From: Silene conica
Lineage: Eukaryota > Streptophyta > Magnoliopsida > Caryophyllales > Caryophyllaceae
Direction: 5' to 3'
Length of the DNA stretch: 64,000 nucleotides
NCBI GenBank assembly: GCA_029255685.2
Contig: CM055319.2
Location: forward strand, 39,628,530-39,692,529
Part shown: one piece after another, positions 45,373-58,201 of the stretch
Layout: each line of letters opens with the position of its first letter
Position numbering within the stretch: position 1 is the stretch's first letter
Translations under genes and position numbers: made by a program
The notes under the pieces: generated by a model
Seen by the model: only the letters and a program-made list of their open reading frames with translations
What the model was told of the DNA's origin: nothing
Databases searched by the model: none

Positions 45373-48228
45373 TGTGAACCCCCGCGATTTAGCGGAAAAA
45401 TAAACATAAAAGGATACGAAAAATACGAGGTTTTTAAAACTTTTCTTGCAGAATTAAATAACTAACATGCGAAGGTTCAAACTAAAATAAAAGTGCGGAA
45501 ATAAAAGAGACCATACTAGTTATACAAACATAGTAAAGTGTGTACGGGGAAAATAAATCCCACGAATAAAAACATAACGTAAGGTAGTCTAGCGAAACGA
45601 AGTGAAACTAAAGTCCAAGGGTAAGTGCTCGCTAGCCACACGTCTTCCCCAAACAGCACCAACCTACATTCATGAAACATGAACGCCACAGTCAGTGGGG
45701 AGTAACTCAGGGTTCTCCCAGCCACTTTACGTCAGAAATCATGTAAACGGTAATATAAAACATCTTATACATATGAACATGTATATAAATTTATAAACAA
45801 TCATATATATTACCAAACATGAACAACATGATCAATGCGTGGGCGATAAGTTAAAAACATGTGAAAACAGCATGGGTCAGCATGTGTAAAAGAATTAAAG
45901 CCAACATATAAGATAGTATCAAAATCAAGGAAACATCCAAGCAAAGAATACACATAGTCAGAGCGTATAACCACTGCCTCTGACATACCAAAGCGTATAA
46001 CCACTGCCTCTGGCTACTGGAGCGTATAACCACTGCCTCCAGTTACGGAGCGTATAACCACTGCCTCCGAATACATGAATAGAATGAACGCCGTCAGAGC
46101 GTATAACCACTGCCTCTGACGTACCAGAGCGTATAACCACTGCCTCTGGCTACTGGAGCGTATAACCACTGCCTCCAGCTACGGAGCGTATAACCACTGC
46201 CTCCGAATACTATGTATAGCGTATAACCACTGCCTATATGCCTAAGACCTGGCCAGACCTCTCGATGTAATGCCTTACACCGAACGACACACGGGGACCG
46301 GAGCGTATAACCACTGCCTCCGACCAATCCCGAACATAGATAAATTCCCATTGCATGGGTGGCGTTAGTTCATTACAGTGATACACAAATCGTACCACCG
46401 CTATCTATTGACATGCAAGACAACATAACCGTCGCCAACACAATTTTAGGATGACATAACCGTCACCTACACAAACTTAGGATAACACAACCGCTAACCC
46501 ACTCATTCAAACATACATGAGCCAATAAAAGATGAATAACACAACACTTATATTCGTTCCATGCCAAAAGAGAACACACGGGATTGAATAATGAATTAAA
46601 AGTTCTAAACGTATTTTGACATTACAGCTGTCCTCTGCCGTAAAATTTATAATTAATTCAAATAAAATCGAAATGATACAAGGCCAATTGGGTCGGTTTA
46701 ATAAGACTTTTATCTACAATATTTGTCAAATAAACATTTCCAAAAGACGAACTTAACAGGGGGTTATTGACGGATCTTTACAGTGTGTCAGAAACCGTCA
46801 CACAAAATGTATTGCTTCATAAAACGGGTTTAACAAATCATTTTGGGGCAAAGCAAACTCCTAAAATCATCTAAAATCTTCAAAGTTTAATTATTGAAAA
46901 GGACCAGAATCATTTCAAAGTTTAAAAATGGTTTTCAAAACAATCTTTGAGCTACTGTCCGTTCTGCGAGTATTTCAGCGCACTGTTCGTAAATAATTTA
47001 TTGTGAACAAACGACATGCAAGACAATTACGAAAATTCAGAGGTAGACTCTTAACTCAAAATAAACAGGGGTCTCTTTTCAACATTTTCAAAGAAGGATA
47101 CTCTAAGATGTCGAAATAAATTGTACAAGACAATGGACAGATTTGTCAAGGTGCTGAAACATCATGAATTAACCATTGTAAGCATAACACTATGAACTTG
47201 AAAGACTATCAAACTAATCATCCTCAATGATCATAAACTCATTTAACCATACAATCCTTAATGAATTTCCATAATTAAAAACTCATCCAACACAAGCATG
47301 CATGATGAAATTCATCCAAACATATGATTTATTAACCTAATCATGCCACTACTTAATCAAAAACAATCCTAGTATACTAAACATTACTAGCATATAGTCA
47401 TGCAAACAAAGACGATAAAGTCGAGTAACCCATCACCGTTACCTTTTAGTCTAAACTCTCGTCAATCTCGTATGTATCGCCCTCCGGACCACTTGACTCG
47501 AATCCTACAAACAAAAGGAGATGTTAAAAACGGAAGTAACTAGCTTGGGTCAAAGCTTTGGATTTCGAAATTAATAAGGAAGAGGAGGAGATGAAAACTT
47601 CTTATTTAGACAGTAGGGAAACGACGAGAGGAGAAAAATGGCGCGAGAATCGTCGAAAACGGATAAGAAACGAAGATTTTGTGACCGTTTTACGGTTGAG
47701 GTGCACAACAATGGTGTCCTCTTGTTTTTCTTTGTGTTTTTGTGAGTTTTTTCTGAAAAAATGAATGATTTGAAGAAGAAGGAAGGTAGAGGATGACCTT
47801 GGGCATCAAGGCAAGGCTTAGTACTCAGCCATGTGTCCCAAAGGACATGTGGAAAAGAGTATAGAGTAAGCAACGAGCATGGGTCTCGTTAGCGGATGGT
47901 CCGTGACAGCCTTTCGTATTTTCGACATAATTTCCTCCACAGAACTCCGATTAACGTGTTTTCGGTGGCGTTGGAAAGCTAAGAAAACGAGCTAAAACTT
48001 TTATTTTATAAGAAAGAGCTAAATATGCCTTTAAAATATCTCAAAATTAGTAACAACGACAGAGTAGTTGTTCGTAGTTTAAGGAGTATAGGTTCAAGAC
48101 GGGCATTTTTAAATATCGTTGTCAAAAACGATAAAATATAGATTGGAATATTATTTATAGGATCATACTTATTATTAAAATAGGATTTTAATAATATAAG
48201 ATAACATAGAATTTATCGGGGTGTTACA
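45373..48228 (-). repeat. Tekay element 3' LTR (2856 bp)
   Basis: The plus-strand ends are TGTGAACCCCCGCG and CGGGGTGTTACA. It contains the ten-hairpin array at 45957-46324 and, after it, weaker repeats of ACATAACCGTC. Short ORFs in it are chance reading frames. Confidence 0.95.
45957..46324 (-). repeat. Array of ten hairpins with a common loop (3' LTR copy)
   Basis: Ten copies of CGTATAACCACTGC are each flanked by short words that pair with each other: GTCAGAG/CTCTGAC, CTGGAG/CTCCAG, CGGAG/CTCCG, CGTCAGAG/CTCTGACG, CCAGAG/CTCTGG, TATAG/CTATA. The stems differ while the loop does not. The second member has one unpaired stem position. The first four stem types recur in the same order as the next four, so a block of about 130 bp was duplicated. 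Confidence 0.93.
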
Positions 48229-48246
48229 ATCTTCCCTCCTTTTAAA
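48229..48246 (-). promoter_or_regulatory. Tekay element polypurine tract
   Basis: The plus strand reads ATCTTCCCTCCTTTTAAA next to the LTR, i.e. AAAAGGAGGGAAGAT on the minus strand. It is the plus-strand primer site. Confidence 0.85.
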
Positions 48247-48286
48247 AAGTTTCGTCCTCGAAACTTGAAGAAGAAAGGGTTTTTAC

Positions 48287-51200
48287 CTAGATGAACAAAT
48301 ACGGATACTTGACTTGCATGGAAGCTTCTGTCTCCCACGTCTCTTCCTCCACTTCACCGCATCTCCAAAGCACTTTCACCAAAGGCACTACCTTGCTTCT
48401 TAAATTTTTATCTTTACGATCCAAAATTCTCAAAGGCCGCTCTTCAAAGGCGAGATTCGGCTCTAGATCGGGAATCTCGTAATGAAGAATATGGCTCGGA
48501 TCGCTCACATACTTTCGAAGTTGAGAAACATGAAAAACATTATGAACCTTGCCCAAATTAGGTGGCAAGTCCAAGCGGTAAGCGACATCACCAACTCTTT
48601 TCATTATCTCGTATGGTCCTATGTACTTAGGGCTTAATTTTCCTTTGACCCCAAATCGCTTAATTCCTTTCATTGGTGAAACCTTAAGGAAAACACGATC
48701 ACCCACATCGAACTCCAACGGTCGACGACGGATGTCGGCATAGGATTTCTGACGATCTTGGGCGGCTTTCATCCTTCCACGAATTAACTGGACATGATCA
48801 ACGGTCTCGGTTAACTGCTCGGGTCCTAAACTACGAACATCACTCGATTGATCCCAACAAATCGGGCTACGACACTTCCTACCGTAAAGAGCTTCATAGG
48901 GAGCCATCGAAGCATGGTAACTATTGTTGTACGAAAACTCAACCAAAGGTAAGCATTTCTCCCAACTAGCTTGAAAGTCTAACGCACATGCACGGAGTAA
49001 ATCCTCAAGGGTCTGAATCGTCCTCTCAGTCTGACCATCGGTCGCGGCGTGAAACGCTGTACTCATCAACAAACGACTACCCATAGCCTCCTGAAGGGCC
49101 TTCCAGAACCTCGAACAGAAACGGGGATCACGGTCTGAAACGATGTCCTTGGGGACACCATGGTATCTCACAATCTCATCCACGTAAGCCTTTGCAAGCT
49201 TGTCCAAGTTCCATGTCTCTTTAATCGGGATGAATCTAGCACACTTAGTCAGACGATCAACTATTACCCAAACGGCATCCTTGCCTCCAACGGTCTTCGG
49301 TAACGCCATTACAAAGTCCATAGATATTGATTCCCATTTCCATAACGGAATTTCCAAAGGTTGCAACAATCCACCAGGTCTCTTGTGCTCAATCTTGACC
49401 CTTTGACAAGTCAAACACTTTCCCACGTACTCTACAACATCGCTCTTCATTCTAGGCCACCAAAACTGGAGCTTCGAGTCATTATGCATCTTGTCACCTC
49501 CCGGATGAATAGAATATAGGAACAAATGAGCTTCGTCTAGAACCTTCTTTCTCAATGCGAAAACATCAGGGACATACAAACGGCCACGGAATCTGAGGTA
49601 ACCGCTAGCATCCACCTCGAAATCTTTCGCTTCACCACTGGCTATCTTAGCTTGGAACTTCTTAAATGTCGCATCCTCGTCCAAGTTATCTCGAATCTCG
49701 CGGTAAAGCAAAGGCTCAGCGGACATAGCACCCAAATAGTCGAACCCTCTCTCAACGAACTCCAGGTTTAACTTCCGGAACTCAACACAAAGTTCATCGG
49801 ACAGAACACGAACGACGCTCAAGGAATGAGTCGTCTTCCTACTAAGAGCATCGGCTACAACGTTAGCCTTTCCTTCGTGATAAAGCATCTCCACGTCGTA
49901 ATCCTTAACCAACTCTAACCAACGACGTTGTCTCATATTAAGGTCCTTTTGGGTAAAGATATACCTCAAACTCTTATGGTCAGTGTAGATTCGACAATGA
50001 GATCCAATAAGATAATGTCTCCATATCTTCAAGGCATGCACAACAGCAGCTAGCTCAAGATCATGGGTCGGATAGTTCACTTCGTGAACTCTCAGCTGTC
50101 TCGAGGCATAAGCCACCACTTTCCGGTTTTGCATCAATACACAACCTAAACCCATCTGTGAAGCATCGCAGAAAACATCATAGTCAACACCTTCCTCGGG
50201 CAAGGTTAATACGGGCGCGGTAGTCAACCTAGTCTTCAATTCTTGGAATGCTTCCTCACAACTCTTGGACCATAGAAACTTGGTTTCCTTTTTTAAAAGC
50301 TGAGTCATAGGCCTAGCCAACTTGGAGAAATCCTTAACAAATCGACGATAGTAACCAGCTAAACCCAAAAAGCTACGAATTTCACCGACATCTTTCGGAC
50401 TCTTCCAATCCACGACAGCCTCAATCTTCGATGGGTCCACCATCACACCCTCACTCGAAATTACATGACCAAGGAAAGACACTTTGGGCAACCAAAACTC
50501 ACACTTAGAAAACTTGGCATACCACTTCTGGCTACGAAGAATCCCTAGGATAATGCGAAGATGTTCGGCATGGTCCTTTTCGGTCTTAGAGTATATCAAG
50601 ATATCATCAATAAACACTACCACACACTTATCAAGGTAATCACGAAAGGTACGGTTCATCTGGTCCATGAAGATGGCAGGGGCATTGGTTAGACCAAATG
50701 GCATAACTTTAAACTCGTAATGTCCATAACGAGTACTAAAAGCAGTCTTGGCTATATCGGTCTCTCGAACGGGGATCTGGTGATAACCCGATCTCAAATC
50801 AATCTTGGAGAAGCAAGAAGCACCACGAAGCTGATCAAACAAGTCTTCAATCCTCGGCAACGGGTACTTATTCTTTATGGTAACACGATTCAACTCTCGG
50901 TAGTCAATGCAAAGTCTCATGGAACCATCTTTCTTTTTCACGAACAAAACCGGAGCACCCCAAGGTGAAGCACTAGGACGAATGAACCCTTTCTCAATCA
51001 TCTCCTCAAGTTGCTTCTTCAATTCCTTAAGTTCAGGAGGAGCCATGCGGTAAGGAGCTTTTGCGATCGGTGCGGTTCCGGGCACCAACTCAATAGAGAA
51101 CTCTACATCTCTCTCAGGAGGAATCCCGGGCAACTCATCGGGGAACACATCGGCGAAGTCACGAACAACGGGCACTGCATCAAGCTTTGGTAGAGCAGCA

Positions 51201-52489
51201 TCGGTAGAAGAAATAACACACAAGAAGGTTTCACAACCTTTCCTTATTAGATTGGAGGCTTTCATAGAAGAGATAAGGCGAATTCCTTCACGGGGACGAG
51301 TTCCCTTATATGAGACACGGATTCCAAAAGGACTTTTTAGACACAACTTTTGATCTCGGCATTCGAACCTAGCATGATAGCGGGAAAGCCAATCCATGCC
51401 AAGTATGATGTCAAACTCTTCAAGTGGGAAACGGAGAAGGTTTGAGGGAAAAGCCACATTAGCGATCATGATAGGAACATCCATGTATGAAGATGAACAA
51501 GAGATGATTTCTCCAGATGGTAAGGAAATAGAAGTCTCCTCACAAGGTGTAGACTTAAGGTTGAGTCTATCTGAACACTTGGTTGATATAAATGACAGAG
51601 ACGCACCGGTATCGAATAAAATAAGGCAAGCAAGATTATGTACGGAAAACATACCGGCAATTATATCGGGGTGAGCCTCGGCCTCGGCTCGGCTGATGAC
51701 AAAGATGGTACCCTTGGGCTTGGGCTTGAAAGGAGTAGGATCTTTCTTTTCGGGGCAATCCTTAGCAGAATGGCCTGGCTTCTTGCAAATGTAGCAAAGG
51801 AGAGGTTGAGCCTCACAATCAAATCCCGGATGCCATGGAGCATTGCATCGAAAACAAACACGGCTCTGAGAAGGAGTAGCCTTGCTGGATTGAGGACGAG
51901 AGGCTTGGTTGTTAGGCACAAACCTCCGCTTGTTGAAATGGGAAGTAGAAGATGGAGGCACATAGGGCCTTTTTCCTTGGTAAGGTGGACGGGAAGAAGT
52001 ATGAGTAGAGAAAGACTTGATCTCATCTTCAATCGACTTGATGGAAGTCTCCGCCCAAATAGCATCATCGTAGACCGCCACAAAAGAGGTAGAGTCGCGG
52101 CGCACCATACTTGCTATCTTCGGAGAAAGCTTGCTTTTGTAGAAGTACACCTTGTCATCTTCCTCCTTGACAAACTTGGTTGCAAAATGAGCAAGTTCAT
52201 TGAATTTGTCGGTGAAGGCTTGCACCGATAGCTTTCCTTGCCGGAAGTCCATGAATTCCTTCATCCTTTGTTGCTTCAGCTCATTAGGGTAGAACCTAGT
52301 TTCCACCATTGCCTTGAAACAGTTCCAATCGAAAGTCGGGTCAAGGGTCACCGTTGGGCTTGTCATCGCCCACCATCTATCGGCCTCACGGACTAAGAAG
52401 TGAGAGGCAAGCTTGACTTTTTCATGGTTCGGCACATCATACATCGAGAAACCCTTTTCCATCTCACGAAACCACTCGGTAAGAGCCAC
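48287..52489 (-). CDS. Tekay-type Gag-Pol polyprotein with chromodomain
   Basis: A long open reading region of about 1400 codons on the minus strand. In order it shows a capsid domain ([24 protein letters not shown]), two zinc knuckles ([14 protein letters not shown] and [14 protein letters not shown], near residues 211-244), protease ([13 protein letters not shown] ... [11 protein letters not shown]) and RT ([33 protein letters not shown] near 626). RNase H ([13 protein letters not shown]) and integrase ([29 protein letters not shown]) follow. The C-terminal chromodomain ([13 protein letters not shown] ... [16 protein letters not shown], about 1330-1400) would guide integration into heterochromatin. 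The first visible Met may lie inside gag, because upstream sequence (52502-52738) also looks gag-like. Confidence 0.93.
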   Translation of the reverse strand: MALTEWFREMEKGFSMYDVPNHEKVKLASHFLVREADRWWAMTSPTVTLDPTFDWNCFKAMVETRFYPNELKQQRMKEFMDFRQGKLSVQAFTDKFNELAHFATKFVKEEDDKVYFYKSKLSPKIASMVRRDSTSFVAVYDDAIWAETSIKSIEDEIKSFSTHTSSRPPYQGKRPYVPPSSTSHFNKRRFVPNNQASRPQSSKATPSQSRVCFRCNAPWHPGFDCEAQPLLCYICKKPGHSAKDCPEKKDPTPFKPKPKGTIFVISRAEAEAHPDIIAGMFSVHNLACLILFDTGASLSFISTKCSDRLNLKSTPCEETSISLPSGEIISCSSSYMDVPIMIANVAFPSNLLRFPLEEFDIILGMDWLSRYHARFECRDQKLCLKSPFGIRVSYKGTRPREGIRLISSMKASNLIRKGCETFLCVISSTDAALPKLDAVPVVRDFADVFPDELPGIPPERDVEFSIELVPGTAPIAKAPYRMAPPELKELKKQLEEMIEKGFIRPSASPWGAPVLFVKKKDGSMRLCIDYRELNRVTIKNKYPLPRIEDLFDQLRGASCFSKIDLRSGYHQIPVRETDIAKTAFSTRYGHYEFKVMPFGLTNAPAIFMDQMNRTFRDYLDKCVVVFIDDILIYSKTEKDHAEHLRIILGILRSQKWYAKFSKCEFWLPKVSFLGHVISSEGVMVDPSKIEAVVDWKSPKDVGEIRSFLGLAGYYRRFVKDFSKLARPMTQLLKKETKFLWSKSCEEAFQELKTRLTTAPVLTLPEEGVDYDVFCDASQMGLGCVLMQNRKVVAYASRQLRVHEVNYPTHDLELAAVVHALKIWRHYLIGSHCRIYTDHKSLRYIFTQKDLNMRQRRWLELVKDYDVEMLYHEGKANVVADALSRKTTHSLSVVRVLSDELCVEFRKLNLEFVERGFDYLGAMSAEPLLYREIRDNLDEDATFKKFQAKIASGEAKDFEVDASGYLRFRGRLYVPDVFALRKKVLDEAHLFLYSIHPGGDKMHNDSKLQFWWPRMKSDVVEYVGKCLTCQRVKIEHKRPGGLLQPLEIPLWKWESISMDFVMALPKTVGGKDAVWVIVDRLTKCARFIPIKETWNLDKLAKAYVDEIVRYHGVPKDIVSDRDPRFCSRFWKALQEAMGSRLLMSTAFHAATDGQTERTIQTLEDLLRACALDFQASWEKCLPLVEFSYNNSYHASMAPYEALYGRKCRSPICWDQSSDVRSLGPEQLTETVDHVQLIRGRMKAAQDRQKSYADIRRRPLEFDVGDRVFLKVSPMKGIKRFGVKGKLSPKYIGPYEIMKRVGDVAYRLDLPPNLGKVHNVFHVSQLRKYVSDPSHILHYEIPDLEPNLAFEERPLRILDRKDKNLRSKVVPLVKVLWRCGEVEEETWETEASMQVKYPYLFI

Positions 52490-52501
52490 GGGGTCGACTT
52501 C

Positions 52502-52738
52502 TCAACCATAAGCTTTGGTGTTGTTCCTCGATAATTGGCTTGCGACCCAAGCATAGCCACCTTGACGGTTAGCATCATTCCTAGGAGGAGTAGCCTCATG
52601 ACGATTGAGTTGTTCTTGCTGGTTTTGTTGATTCTGAAGGACTTGCAAAAGAGCTTGCATGATAGCATTATCGGAGTTTGTCGGCCTCACCATCCTTCTA
52701 CAATGCAAGAGCAAACGGGTTACCATAGCAATTAGCAA
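52502..52738 (-). pseudogene. Tekay gag N-terminal part
   Basis: A minus-strand stretch upstream of the long frame, with a glutamine-rich coiled-coil-like segment (QALLQVLQNQQNQQEQLNRH) as is usual at the start of Tekay Gag proteins. It belongs to the same element. Confidence 0.55.
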
Positions 52739-52855
52739 TCACATAAAGACTACAAGCTTAGGTCCTTAGTGTCTACCCAATCTCTCACTTAGTATTCAAG
52801 TTTTGGTCAAGTTATGGTTGGGGGAAAACACGTGTGTGCGTCGGGAGCAACTTAG

Positions 52856-52867
52856 GCTCTGATACCA
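52856..52867 (-). promoter_or_regulatory. Tekay element primer-binding site
   Basis: The minus strand reads TGGTATCAGAGC, the initiator-Met tRNA primer site, two bases from the 5' LTR. Confidence 0.93.
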
Positions 52868-52869
52868 AC

Positions 52870-55546
52870 TGTGAACCCCCGCGATTTAGCGGAAAAATAA
52901 ACATAAAAGGATACGAAAAATACGAGGTTTTTAAAACTTTTCTTGCAGAATTAAATAACTAACATGCGAAGGTTCAAACTAAAATAAAAGTGCGGAAATA
53001 AAAGAGACCATACTAGTTATACAAACATAGTAAAGTGTGTACGGGGAAAATAAATCCCACGAATAAAAACATAACGTAAGGTAGTCTAGCGAAACGAAGT
53101 GAAACTAAAGTCCAAGGGTAAGTGCTCGCTAGCCTCACGTCTTCCCCAAACAGCACCAACCTACATTCATGAAACATGAACGCCACAGTCAGTGGGGAGT
53201 AACTCAGGGTTCTCCCAGCCACTTTACGTCAGAAATCATGTAAACGGTAATATAAAACATCTTATACATATGAACATGTATATAAATTTATAAACAATCA
53301 TATATATTACCAAACATGAACAACATGATCAATGCGTGGGCGATAAGTTAAAAACATGTGAAAACAGCATGGGTCAGCATGTGTAAAAGAATTAAAGCCA
53401 ACATATAAGATAGTATCAAAATCAAGGAAACATCCAAGCAAAGAATACACATAGTCAGAGCGTATAACCACTGCCTCTGACATACCAAAGCGTATAACCA
53501 CTGCCTCTGGCTACTGGAGCGTATAACCACTGCCTCCAGTTACGGAGCGTATAACCACTGCCTCCGAATACATGAATAGAATGAACGCCGTCAGAGCGTA
53601 TAACCACTGCCTCTGACGTACCAGAGCGTATAACCACTGCCTCTGGCTACTGGAGCGTATAACCACTGCCTCCAGCTACGGAGCGTATAACCACTGCCTC
53701 CGAATACTATGTATAGCGTATAACCACTGCCTATATGCCTAAGACCTGGCCAGACCTCTCGATGTAATGCCTTACACCGAACGACACACGGGGACCGGAG
53801 CGTATAACCACTGCCTCCGACCAATCCCGAACATAGATAAATTCCCATTGCATGGGTGGCGTTAGTTCATTACAGTGATACACAAATCGTACCACCGCTA
53901 TCTATTGACATGCAAGACAACATAACCGTCGCCAACACAATTTTAGGATGACATAACCGTCACCTACACAAACTTAGGATAACACAACCGCTAACCCACT
54001 CATTCAAACATACATGAGCCAATAAAAGATGAATAACACAACACTTATATTCGTTCCATGCCAAAAGAGAACACACGGGATTGAATAATGAATTAAAAGT
54101 TCTAAACGTATTTTGACATTACAGCTGTCCTCTGCCGTAAAATTTATAATTAATTCAAATAAAATCGAAATGATACAAGGCCAATTGGGTCGGTTTAATA
54201 AGACTTTTATCTACAATATTTGTCAAATAAACATTTCCAAAAGACGAACTTAACAGGGGGTTATTGACGGATCTTTACAGTGTGTCAGAAACCGTCACAC
54301 AAAATGTATTGCTTCATAAAACGGGTTTAACAAATCATTTTGGGGCAAAGCAAACTCCTAAAATCATCTAAAATCTTCAAAGTTTAATTATTGAAAAGGA
54401 CCAGAATCATTTCAAAGTTTAAAAATGGTTTTCAAAACAATCTTTGAGCTACTGTCCGTTCTGCGAGTATTTCAGCGCACTGTTCGTAAATAATTTATTG
54501 TGAACAAATGACATGCAAGACAATTACGAAAATTCAGAGGTAGACTCTTAACTCAAAATAAACAGGGGTCTCTTTTCAACATTTTCAAAGAAGGATACTC
54601 TAAGATGTCGAAATAAATTGTACAAGACAATGGACAGATTTGTCAAGGTGCTGAAACATCATGAATTAACCATTGTAAGCATAACACTATGAACTTGAAA
54701 GACTATCAAACTAATCATCCTCAATGATCATAAACTCATTTAACCATACAATCCTTAATGAATTTCCATAATTAAAAACTCATCCAACACAAGCATGCAT
54801 GATGAAATTCATCCAAACATATGATTTATTAACCTAATCATGCCACTACTTAATCAAAAACAATCCTAGTATACTAAACATTACTAGCATATAGTCATGC
54901 AAACAAAGACGAAAACTTCTTATTTAGACATTAGGGAAACGACGAGAGGAGAAAAATGGCGCGAGAATCGTCGAAAACGGATAAGAAACGAAGATTTTGT
55001 GACCGTTTTACGGTTGAGGTGCTCAACAATGGTGTCCTCTTGTTTTTCTTTGTGTTTTTGTGAGTTTTTTCTGAAAAAATGAATGATTTGAAGAAGAAGG
55101 AAGGTAGAGGATGACCTTGGGCATCAAGGCAAGGCTTAGTACTCAGCCATGTGTCCCAAAGGACATGTGGAAAAGAGTATAGAGTAAGCAACGAGCATGG
55201 GTCTCGTTAGCGGATGGTCCGTGACAGCCTTTCGTATTTTCGACATAATTTCCTCCACAGAACTCCGATTAACGTGTTTTCGGTGGCGTTGGAAAGCTAA
55301 GAAAACGAGCTAAAACTTTTATTTTATAAGAAAGAGCTAAATATGCCTTTAAAATATCTCAAAATTAGTAACAACGACAGAGTAGTTGTTCGTAGTTTAA
55401 GGAGTATAGGTTCAAGACGGGCATTTTTAAATATCGTTGTCAAAAACGATAAAATATAGATTGGAATATTATTTATAGGATCATACTTATTATTAAAATA
55501 GGATTTTAATAATATAAGATAACATAGAATTTATCGGGGTGTTACA
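52870..55546 (-). repeat. Tekay element 5' LTR (2677 bp)
   Basis: Almost identical to the 3' LTR and carries the same hairpin array (53454-53821). It is shorter than the 3' LTR by about 0.18 kb. It is followed by ACTAA. Confidence 0.95.
53454..53821 (-). repeat. Array of ten hairpins with a common loop (5' LTR copy)
   Basis: The same ten loop copies and the same stem order as 45957-46324. On the minus (sense) strand each reads stem, GCAGTGGTTATACG, complementary stem. Confidence 0.93.
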
Positions 55547-55551
55547 ACTAA

Positions 55552-56559
55552 CATACACAATTTTTTTCGGTTACTAAATTTTTCCACTCATATGTTTATT
55601 TGTTTTTAAGTTTCATTTTTATATACCATATCACTTTTCGAATATTAAATTAAGGTTGTTTTATATATCAATTCAAATTGCAAAATACATCTAACGATTA
55701 ATAATATATTAAGTTGGAAATTATAAAATATTTAATGGGATTGAACATTTTGATATAAATTGACTTAAGAGCAACAAATTTGTTTCTAAAACTTAATTTA
55801 TCAATTATCATGGTAAATAAGGACTCTTAAACACATTAATGAGTTAATAATAACAAACATTCATAATTTGTACTTCGATAACTACCTGTACGTCTATCTT
55901 AAAAATATTGACTAATAAAGAAATTCAAAATTAATAAACTTTGATCTAATTATTAAATAGTTTAGTGAATTTTGAGCACTTCAGATATAAAAAACAACCT
56001 TATAGATTTAAATGTGTTACCTATAACCTCATAACTGGAATTGTAGCTTAAACACCTAAAATATTTAGACCATATTTTCAAAAATAACCTCATGCAATTA
56101 TTAGAAATATTTGCAAGACTAATATGAAATTTTAGAATATATTTATGCCAATTAAAAAATTAAATAATAATATTACTGATAATTAGATTAAAAATTGCCA
56201 TAATTTCCAAATCAAAATCAATAGAAGTTTGAAAATTAAAATGTCGATAGAAAAAAATAACAATTATTAGTCAGGTTCGTAATACATTAAAAAAATCCAG
56301 TTGAAAATAAAAGTTTACTTGGATATTATAATTCATGCTGTAAATTTAAACCTTAAAAATAAAATGAAACAATTATATGATGATTTTATTTAGAATTTCA
56401 ATTAAGCACTGTACCCCGAGTCAATCATTAAAAAAATCATGAACAAGTGAAATAATAGAGATCTACCCAAAAATAAATAGGATATAACATACGTCTTTCA
56501 ATAAACATTCGGAAATGTGTTATGTAGGTGTGTTTAATGTGATTCCTAAGGATGAGATG
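55552..56559. other. AT-rich flank without recognised features
   Basis: About 1 kb of very AT-rich sequence between the Tekay element and the CACTA element. No convincing ORF, repeat or RNA gene was seen. Confidence 0.5.
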
Positions 56560-56570
56560 CACTACTACGG

Positions 56571-56945
56571 AAACCCTTAAGGACATCGGACTTTTATGGT
56601 CAAGGACATCGGATTAGCAACCGATGTAGAGTTCACTGATGTCCATTATGGGTATCAAGGACATCGGTCGATGTCCATTTGTTAATGCACATCGGATGTT
56701 TAATACGTCTGATGTCCATCATCCTTATGCACATCATACTTTAGCTCACATCTGATGTCCATATGTTATTGCACATCGGAGGTTTAATAAGTCTGATGTC
56801 CATCATTCTTTTGCTCACATCTGATGTCCATATGTTAATAAAAAAAATTACTATAATTTATCATTCTTATGCACATCATTCTTTAGCTCACATCTGATGT
56901 CCTTCATATGTATGCACATCGGAGGTTTAATAAGTCTGATGTCCT
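56571..56945. repeat. CACTA left subterminal repeats
   Basis: About twenty short copies of ACATCGG, ACATC(A/T)GA and CTGATGTCC in both orientations. In En/Spm-type elements such clusters bind the element's own TNPA-type protein. Confidence 0.85.
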
Positions 56946-57293
56946 TGATGTTGCCTTTTTTTTTTTAAAAAGCTGGTATTGATGGTAATTTGTACCACCA
57001 GTATACATTATTCAGATGCCAGCCAGACTGCCATACCATCAACCAAACAAACACAAATTCAAAGCGAAGCACGACAAAGTCATTCGTCTTTCATTAAACA
57101 GGGACAAAGCAAATCACGACAAAGGTCCGTCGTCTTTCATATACATTATCCAAAATCATAAACTAACCAAACATATAGGGTTATCTGTCATTTTAGACGA
57201 CATCCAAAATAGTCTAGAGATCACAAGTTCAACAACTACCCAAACATCGGCTTAGTTTGCAAAATCAAAGTACTACGTTACTATCTAGAAAGA

Positions 57294-57377
57294 CTATGCA
57301 TTTAGAAAATAGTCCGCCCACAAGTCCCTGACCTCGTCGATTTCTTCTTGGGAATATGGCAGTCGGTGTTTGAAAAC
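57294..57377 (-). pseudogene. Likely last exon of a gene carried by the CACTA element
   Basis: The minus strand has a splice acceptor (TTATTTACAG) followed by an 84-bp open stretch. It reads VFKHRLP, then YSQEEIDEVRDLWADYFL, then NA and a stop (complement of 57294-57296). The acidic, helical C-terminus looks protein-like. I do not recognise the family with certainty. It may be the end of a transposon-carried gene or a captured host gene. Upstream exons were not identified. Confidence 0.45.
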
Positions 57378-58201
57378 CTGTAAATAATACACAAAATTCT
57401 AGCTTTAATAATAATACGGAAAAATAACTTCATAATATATATATAGCGTGCTAATGGCATTCTAGATGGTATGTATATACATTCTAGATGCGTCATATGA
57501 TCTGTAACAAAATTACCTAAGGACGAATCTCACTTTGGTTGAAGATTATTAGCCAAGAGAAAGAATAAAAAGGAAACACGTGACTAGCAATCGGATGGGA
57601 AGGTAGGGCAGCATGCAAACTTTCACACATAGCATGAATAGTATTTTTGTTCATACAACAATGATCAAGTGATTTACAATATAGGGTGAGAAAAATGGGA
57701 ATGCTCATATAGAACTACAATATTAACATCATTAATTCAGGCAAATAATAAGTATAGTATCTTAAGGAATGTTACTAATATTACTAAAATCATTTCCTTC
57801 TTTCTCTTAACATAGGGATCAACTAACAATCGCCGTGGGGGAATATTCTAAGGGTCCATCACATGGCCAACTGCTTACTTTTGAGTTCCGGAAGTAAAAA
57901 TAAAAATATGATATCTTGTCCTATTAAGCATTAACACTGGTGTTGGCTCACTGGTCTGATTGTTTGAAAGGCAAAAACTATATCCTCAAGCCTCAAGGTC
58001 ATGTATTCAGACTTAGTCCCGTCATTTCTTTCAGAAGGTTTGCAACGGCTAAGCAATGTAAGATAGCTCTGGATTGAGAAGTTCACACTTCTCACTTGCA
58101 TAAATTGGAGGTGATAATTCGTTATAGTCCAAATTCAAGTATACCGCTAGTTTAGACAACACATAAGAGCATAGATACAGAGACGGATATAAGAACCTGT
58201 T

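Larger units (their letters stand above)
45373..55546 (-). mobile_element. Tekay-type chromovirus LTR retrotransposon, young and nearly whole
   Basis: A minus-strand, 10.2-kb element with LTRs at 45373-48228 (3') and 52870-55546 (5'), polypurine tract and primer site in place, a long gag-pol reading frame and the exact target duplication ACTAA (45368-45372 and 55547-55551). The LTRs show only about four substitutions by eye, and they differ in length by about 0.18 kb. It is probably the youngest large insertion in the window. It looks whole or close to it, with at most one visible break. Confidence 0.96.

Noticed and set aside
45957-46324. CRISPR-like array (short repeats with variable stretches between)
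   Set aside because: The variable parts are short and pair with each other around each repeat. The array lies in an LTR of a plant retroelement and is copied in the other LTR. No cas genes exist here.
47558-47873. Short ORFs on both strands in the Tekay LTR
   Set aside because: Both are in LTR DNA, recur in the other LTR and have low-complexity, unlikely protein sequence.
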